In this document: positions 6,135-15,100 of the stretch, piece by piece
Layout: the number at the start of each line of letters is the position of its first letter
Position numbering within the stretch: the stretch's first letter is position 1
NCBI GenBank assembly: GCA_964537285.1
Contig: CAZHZT010000101.1
Span: forward strand, 1-21,011
Direction of reading: 5' to 3'
DNA: 21,011 nt
Source of the DNA: CAZHZT01 sp964537285
GTDB lineage: Bacteria; Bacteroidota; Bacteroidia; Chitinophagales; Saprospiraceae
Made by a program: the position numbers and the translations under genes
Notes under the pieces: model-generated
Databases searched by the model: none
Told to the model about the DNA's origin: nothing
What the model saw: only the letters and a program-made list of their open reading frames with translations

Positions 6135-9100
6135 ATGAGAAGAACATTTGTACTACTCATGCTTTCTCTGAGCTGTATGGGTTATCTCAAAGCCCAATCC
6201 TCTTCTTTTACCACATTTCAACTTAGTTCATCAACTCAACGATTTGATTTTGAATGGAATAGCAATGAAGAAATTATTGATCTCTGCAATTTAGAGATCG
6301 GCACTTCCTACGAATTGCTAATGGTTTCAGGTGACTTTGGAAAAGAAAACCCTTTTAAATACGAAGTGATATCCGGTGCAGAGGTACTGGTGAATAATAA
6401 TAAGCTTCAAATTCAAGCCACAGAAGATTGTGTGCTGCTCAAAGCCTCTTTGGAAGGTATAAATAACCCGTTTACACCTTTTTACACTTATTTTTCAGTT
6501 GCTCGTCTGGGAGATAGTCCTACTAAAAAAATAGTCAATGGTCCAGATGTTGTTCCTTTAGAAATTAATCCCAATTTCACTCCTCAGCAACTAATCGAAG
6601 ATATTTTTATAGGCGGTGGATGTTTTGATGTATTTAATATTCAACCGATAGGTGGAACGAATAGTGATCAAGGGCGGGGTTATTTTAGTAGTGGTTTTGA
6701 CGGAATTAACTTGATGGATGGGGTGATCTTATCAACAGGAAATGTTGTGGATGCTCCGGGGCCAAATACTTCAGAAAGCATTGGATCGGTACTCGGAGGA
6801 GGAGGAGATCCAGACCTTGATCTTCTTGGTGTAGGAAATGTAAATGATGTTGTGGGAATAGAATTCGATTTTACCCCTACAATTGATCAAATTGAATTCC
6901 GATATGTTTTCGCTTCCGAAGAATACTGCGAATTTGTAAATACACCATTCAATGATGTGTTTGGATTTTTTATAAGCGGCCCAGGAATAAATGGCACATT
7001 TACCAACAATGCCGAGAATATTGCATTGCTTCCAAATGGGGATCCTACAACTATCAGTAATGTAAATCATCTTACTAATTCAGGTTTTTTCCGTGCTAAT
7101 GATGTCGTTGGTATTAACAATTGTAATCCTTTTCCGGCTCAATCGCCCAATGATGTCGAATATGATGGATTCACGGTTGTTTTAGTTGCTACGGCTCAAG
7201 TGATTCCTTGCGAAACCTACCATATTCGCTTGGTTATAGGTGATATTAGCGATGGTGCCTATGACTCTGCAGTGTTTCTTCAAGGAAATAGCTTTGAGGC
7301 AGGTGGAGAAGCAAGCGTAAATGTGGCCTCGTCAATTACTGGAAATAATATCATTTATGAGGATTGTGGGGAAGCAGTACTTACCTTCGCAAGGGAGGAT
7401 TTGACTGACATCAGCATGCCGCTGGAGGTCAACTATACTATTGACCCTGCAAGTACCGCAACCCCAGGAGTCGATTATACGGCTATTCCCAATCCTGTAA
7501 TTATCCCTCCAGGTCAGACTTCTGTTGACATTCCTATCTCTGCCTTTCAGGATGGAATTATTGAAGGAACCGAAAATATTATCTTACAACTAGAGTCTTC
7601 CTGTAATTGCCTGACAGGCTCAGCAGAGATTCTCATACAGGAAACCCCTCCACTGGTGGCCGATATGGCAGATCAGGAACTATGCGGACCTCAACCCATC
7701 GTCCTTTCTCCGACGACTAGCGGAGGTGTCCCTCCATTTACCTATCAATGGAGCACCGGAGATACGGGCCCAACCTTATCCGTAATTCCAGATCAGAATA
7801 CGACTTATTCTGTTACTATTTCTGATGAATGTGGTGATGAAGTTACAACTTCAGTAGACATCACCGTTCTTGATATTCCTACTGCTTTTCTATCTGGCGA
7901 TGGAGTAATATGTAATAATATTTCTGAAGTGCCTATGACCGTTACTTTCACCGGGGGTGGCCCCTGGGATTTGTTTTATACCATTAATGGAGCGGTACAG
8001 ACTCCGATCCTGGGGATTACAGAAAACCCCTTTACTTTCATGGTAAGTGAAGTAGGAACGGTAGAGTTATTCTCAGTTGGTACGGGGCCATGTGATGGTT
8101 TTGTGGACGGTGTCGGTACTGTCGGTTTGGTTCAAATTTTCCCGGTTATTGTACCTGTCCCGACTTCTTGTGAAGGCGCTTCCAATGGTTTTATTGAGTT
8201 ATTTGTAACGGGCGGCCTTGCTCCTTATGAATATCTCTGGAATGATGGAAACACCTGGGAAGACCCTCAGGAAATAATGGCAGGAGATTATTCCGTAACC
8301 ATTACAGATGGGTGGGGCTGTACTGAAACAGCGGAGGCCACCGTCGATGATGGTCCGCCTTTTATTGCGGAAGCTGCTGAAGATATACCAATCTCTTGTT
8401 TCGGTGGTGCAGATGGCGCGGCAATTGTTGATGTTACAAGTGGTGGTAGCGGTGATTATGATTATGAATGGAGTAGTGGGGGGACAGAACAGACAGAAAC
8501 GGGCCTTGAAGCCGGAACGTATATCATTACAGTTACCGACCTTTTCTTATGTCAGGATACAGATACCATAACACTTGAAGCGCCTGAGGCTATCGAGACG
8601 AGCCTCACCGGCAATAGTCCGATCGATTGTAGTAACCCTAATGGTGGGAGTATTGATATGGATGTAAGTGGTGGATCGGGAGGCTATACCTTTGCCTGGA
8701 GTAATGGATCTACGGATCAAAATCCAACCGGAGTTTCCCCGGGCATATATTATGTGACCGTTACAGATGCTAATAACTGCACGACTCTGGATAGTGTAGA
8801 AGTTACGGGTTCATTTGACTTGCCCACTGCCATTGCAGAAGCGCCTTCTGAAATAACGTGTACGGATGCAGTAGTCAATCTTTCGGGGGATGGTTCTAGC
8901 TCCGGAACGGATTTTACCTACCAGTGGTCCACAAATGACGGAAATATTGTTTCTGGTGGAACAACGCTCGATCCAGAGGTTGATCAGGACGGATCTTATG
9001 TATTGATTGTTACAAATCAAACAAATGGTTGTACTTCTACGGATACTGTTTCAGTTTCGGAAAATCTAGTTGAGCCAACTGCAGAAGCAGGCTTGACTCA

Positions 9101-12100
9101 AGAACTTAATTGTGATAACAATACGCTTCTCCTAGATGGAGGAGGATCCTCTACCGGAACAGAATTTACTTATAACTGGACAACCAACAACGGGAATATC
9201 TTATCTGGTGAAACTACGCTGACCCCCGAAGTTGATGATCCGGGCTTGTACACCATAGAAGTTTTGGATACAACCAATGGGTGCTCCGCTACGGATGTGG
9301 TGACTATCACTGAAGATGTAACTGTTCCGGAGGCAGAAGCTTCTGTAGGAGGGCAGTTAACTTGTGATGTAACAGAATTACAACTGAGTGGTGTCGGCTC
9401 TAGTGTGGGGCTTGGGACCATCACTTATTTATGGACTACGAATAATGGAAATATTGTAAGTGGTGCAAATACGCTTCTTCCGCTAGTAAATGAGCCTGGA
9501 ACCTATACGCTTTTAGTAACAGACACGGATAATGGATGTACCGCTACTGCTTCTGTTAATGTTTCGGAGGACCTTCAGCCGCCAGCTGTAAATATTGCTG
9601 CGCCCGATGTACTCACTTGCGATATAACAGAAATAAGCTTAAGTGGAGCAGGCTCTGGTGCCGGAACTTATCTTTGGACAACTACAGACGGGGTAATTAT
9701 AAGCGGTGCTAATACATTGAATCCTACCATCGGAAGTACCGGAACCTACACTTTGGAAGTGACTTCTTCCCTCAACGGTTGTACCGCCCAAAGCTCGGTT
9801 ACCGTAACGGATGATGTGGCCCCCCCTGTCGCGGAAGCTGGAAATCCTGATACTTTGACATGTACAACAACATTCTTGTCTCTGGACGGGAGCGCTTCCA
9901 GTTCGAATGGCAATTTTACTTATTCCTGGTCAACAACCAATGGAAATATCATTATTGGTGTAAATACGACTGCTCCTCTGGTCAGTGAACCGGGAGATTA
10001 TCAAATATTGGTTACTAATCAAGATAATGGTTGTACGGCAACTGATGTGGTTACTATCGGTGAAGATGTGATGCCTCCTGTTTCGGATGCAGGAAATGAA
10101 GTGACATTGAATTGTACCGATCCTTCGCTTTCGTTGGACGGAAGTAACTCAAGTGCCGGTAATGAATATACCTATGAATGGACAACCCCTGACGGGAATA
10201 TTCTAAATGGTGAAACCACGGTTTCTCCGGAAGTGGATGCTTTGGGAACCTATAATTTGTTGGTTACCAATCAACTTAATGGATGTACCGCTACCAGTTC
10301 AGTAAACGTAAATGAAGACTTTAATGCCCCCGCCGCTTCAGCATCTGTTAATGATGTATTGGATTGCGCCACCACAGACTTGTCTGTAGAAGGTACCGGT
10401 TCTAGTACAGGAAATAATATAACCTATGCCTGGACAACCATTGACGGCAATATTGTTTCTGGCGCAGATGCTATCAATGCCCAGGTCGATGATCCGGGTA
10501 CTTATGAACTTTTGGTTACTAATTTAACAAATGGATGTACAAATACTGCTACAGTTGAGGTACAGGAAGATCTGACTCCTCCTGAAGTAGTGATCGAAAC
10601 ACCTGGCATCCTGAATTGTATAACTACTTCATTCGTCTTGGATGGTTCCAACTCGGATGCAGGTACCTATCAGTGGACAACAAGTGATGGGCAAATTCTT
10701 GACGGCGATGATACGACAATGCCTGAAATTGGTTCAATCGGAACTTACACTTTGGTAGTAACTTCTGCCCTTACAGGATGTACTGCCGAAGCTTCTGTAG
10801 AAATTCAGGAAGATACCAATGAACCTACTGCGGACGCGGGAGTAACGCAGGTAGTGAATTGTACAAATCCACAGATCTTACTTGACGGAACAGCTTCCAG
10901 CTCAAATGGTAATTTCTCTTATCTGTGGACGACTGCAAATGGGATCATCGAAAGCGATGAAACCACTCTTGAACCTGTAATTAGCGCCGCCGGAGATTAT
11001 GAACTATTGGTTACAAATGATGATAATGGTTGTACAGCCACTGCTTCCGTAAATATCACTGATGATTTTGATGAACCTGCTGTAGAGGCAGGCAATATGG
11101 CTTTGCTTACCTGTACGCAAACTACCGTAGTTTTAGATGGTACGGGTTCTAGCTCTGGAAGCGATTTTACTTATGAGTGGACTAGTGCAGGTGGAAACAT
11201 CCTCGATGGAATTAATACGTTGAATCCTGAAGTTGGGGCCACCGGAACATATACTTTAATCGTTACCGATCAAACGAATGGTTGTACGGCAAGTGATGAC
11301 GTAGAGGTGGAAGCTGGCTTGGGTACGCCAACAGCAATAGCTGGTCCTGATCAAACGCTAACTTGTGTCGTTTCCGAAGTCACTCTTGATGGATCAGCTT
11401 CCAGTATTGGAAATAATTATACTTACGAATGGTCAACTACAGATGGAAGTATTATATCAGGGGCTAACTCTTTGAATCCTGTCGTGGATCAGGAAGGAAT
11501 CTATGAACTCCTTGTAACCAATACGGATAATGGCTGTACGGCAGTCTCATTTGCGGATGTATTTTTAAATAATGAACCTCCCGCGATAAATATCCCTCAA
11601 CCGGATGTGCTCACTTGTACACAACAAGATGCCATCATTGATGCCAGTAACTCCGATAATGGCCCAGAGTACGTTTATCAGTGGACTACCTTGAATGGAA
11701 ACATCATCTCTGGGGATACTACTCCCGTGCTTCTGGTTGGCGACCCCGGAGATTATGAGCTCCTTATTACAAATACTTCTACGGGTTGTTTTGATCAGAC
11801 AGCAATAACGGTTGTCGACAATCTTGCTCCTCCAACAGCGAACGCCGGCTTGTCTGATACAATTACTTGTGCAGCACCGGAAATCACTATCAATGCAGAT
11901 GCCACTTCTCCGGGAGCCGGGCTTACCATTGAATGGACAACCACTGACGGCCTTATTGAATCAGGTGATGATACGACTACACCTGTAGTGAGTGCTCCTG
12001 GCACATATCAATTATTGGTGACCAATACAGACAATGGCTGCACTGCCACTTCAGAAGTAGCTATAGGAGAGGATGTAGCGATTCCCGTTATTGATGTGGT

Positions 12101-15100
12101 TCAGCCGGATATAATTAATTGCTACAATCCTGAAATTATAATTGATGGCAATGCTTCCAGCTCAGGTGCAGAATTTACTTACGAATGGACATCGCCAAAT
12201 GGCAATATTGTAAACGGAGAAAACACGCCCTCTCCTGCCGTGGATGCTCCTGGGGATTATGAATTATTAATAACAGACCAGTCCAACGGGTGCTCTCTCA
12301 GGGATACTTTTAATGTGCAGGATGATGTAGTAGCCCCTGTTGCAGTATCCGGTAACGATGGCGTACTTGATTGTGCAATCGAATCTCTAAATCTGGATGG
12401 AACAGGTTCTTCATCAGGTACGGATTTCGAATACATCTGGTCGACTACAGATGGAAGTATAATAGATGGTGAAACTACCTTGAATCCTGAAATCGATGCT
12501 CCGGGTACGTATGTTCTTCTAGTCACGGATATTAGTAATGGTTGTGTAGACAGTTCAGATGTGCTCATTGCAGCCAGTACGGATATTCCGGATGCGGTCG
12601 CATTAGTTAGTGATACCTTGACTTGCGATGTGCTTAGTTTGAATCTGAATGGTTTGGGTTCTTCCATTGGAAGTAATATCAGCTATACATGGACGACTAC
12701 TGATGGAAATATAGTTAGTGGTCAAAACAGTCTGGATCCGTTGGTGGATCAGCCGGGAGAATATACCCTGACTGTTTTGAACAGTGTAAATAGTTGTACG
12801 AATATTGCTACCATTGAAGTTATTCAGGATATTCAAGCCCCTGCTGCCGATGCGGGCAATGATCAGCTTTTGAATTGTGCCGTAACCAGCCTCTCTCTGG
12901 ATGGTAGTCAATCATCTGCGGGTGCCCTGTTTGAGTACGATTGGTCGCCTGTAAATAACGGAAATATTGTATCAGGGGAAACAAGCTTAGCGCCGGAAGT
13001 TGACCAACCTGGCCTCTATTCTCTAGTGGTTAGAAATAATTACAACGGATGTTCCACAACAGATACCGTTTTTGTAGATCAGGACATTGCTCAGCCTGAT
13101 GTGGAAGCAGGTAGTAGCGAAACCATCACCTGTTCCGTACCTTCAATAATTATTGATGGAGACGGAGATCAGGGAGCCGAATTCACTTATCAGTGGTCTA
13201 CAGATGGAGGTAATATCGTATCCGGAGAAAATAGCTTGACCCCAGAAGTAGATCTTCCGGGAATTTACACTTTGGTGATCACCAATAATGACAACTTCTG
13301 TGTTTCTGTTGATTCCGTTGAAATTGATATAGATGATGTGCTGCCAACAGCTATCGCTGGAGTAGTGACTACTTCTGAACTAACTTGCGACATACAGGAA
13401 CTGACTTTAGATGGAACAAGTTCTTCTCAAGGAGCTCAATTTACTTATTTGTGGTCAGTAACAGCCACTTCGGGCAATATTGTGAGCGGTGAAACCTCTC
13501 TTAATCCGGTTGTGGATGATTTTGGTGCCTATGAATTATTAGTGACCAATACGAGTAACGGATGTACTGCAACGGCTAGCGTGGATATCACTGAAGATAT
13601 TACGCCTCCGGCGGCAGATGCCGGCCTGGGAGGTACGCTGACTTGCGCGATCAACTCCATTCAATTAGATGCTTCTGCCAATACATCTGCTGGCAGTGAT
13701 TTTGATTATCAATGGTCTACCGGAATTGGAGTTATTCAATCCGGGGGAACTTCTCTTACTCCTGTGGTTGCTGCTCCCGGAGATTACCAATTGCTGGTAA
13801 CAAATACTTATAATGGTTGTACGACGACCTCCAGTGTTTCTATTGACCAGGATGATGATGTTCCTGTTGCAAATGCTGGCCAGGATGGTTTATTAACCTG
13901 TGCGGTAACCTCCCTTGACTTAGACGGTTCCGGCTCTTCTTCTTACGAAGATCTAACTTATCTCTGGACGACGAACAATGGTAATATTGTAAATGGAGAA
14001 ACTACCCTCAGCCCTACTATTGATGGCCCCGGAGCTTATTTGCTAACCGTGCTGGATACCAGCAATAATTGTATGTCAACTTCAGATGTAATCGTTAGCT
14101 TAGACGATACTCATCCGGATATCAATTTTGGCAATCCTGATATTTTGACCTGTGAGACTACCGCAATACCGCTGGACGCTACAAATTCAACAAACGGGAA
14201 CGATTACGCCTATTTATGGTCGACTTCTGACGGTCAAATTGATAGTGGTATTACTTCCCTTGAACCAACCGTCAGTGAGCCGGGAACCTATACGCTGGAG
14301 ATTACCAATACCTTCAATGGTTGTGTAACAGTGGATTCGCTCGATGTTGGACAAGATACAGAGCTTCCAATGGTTGACCCTGGGGTAACTGCTGAGTTAA
14401 CCTGTATCCTGGAGGATTATTTATTGGGTGGTACAGGGACAAGTGTTGGCCCTAACTTTGAGTATAGCTGGACTACCGATGTAGGTAACTTTATTTCAGC
14501 TCAGGACGGCCTAAATGCTTTGATTGATGCACCAGGAACATATACGCTAACGGTTCTGAATACCAGTACAGGCTGTGAAGATGAAGCTTCTGTACCCATT
14601 TCTCAGAATAATGAAATACCTCAGCTAAGTTTGTCTGGTGGCGATATTATCAATTGCTATAATCCCGTTAGTAACCTTCAAGTAAGTGTAACCTCTGGAA
14701 ATACGGACTTCAACTATACATGGAATACTGCAAATGGAGTCATTTTAACAGGGCAAGGCACCGAAGAAATCACCATGAATGAGGATGGAAATTATTCTGT
14801 TTTTGTACTGGATAATTACAACGGTTGTACTAATGATATTTCCCAACTGGTAGAAAAGGATACGATTCACCCTTCTGCTGAAGCCGGAATTAGTTTTGAA
14901 CTTACCTGCATCGATACATTGATTACCTTGGATGGTACTTCATCTTCTTCTGGTCCGGAGTTTGTTTATGAATGGAGCACTACCGACGGTAACATCGTAT
15001 CTGGCAGTGATGCTCAGGAACCAGTCGTTAATCTAAATGGTACTTATAATTTATTGGTAACCAATACAGAGAATGGTTGTACAGCCGAAGATATTACCAG

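Noticed and set aside
8308..8571. Second plus-strand frame within the giant gene
   Set aside because: It is an overlapping shadow frame. The SprB-like repeats in the main frame explain this DNA.
12257..12667. Antisense frame of 136 codons within the repeat array
   Set aside because: Low-complexity Ser/Thr/Val-rich antisense translations recur along the array because of the repeated codons, and none has independent support.
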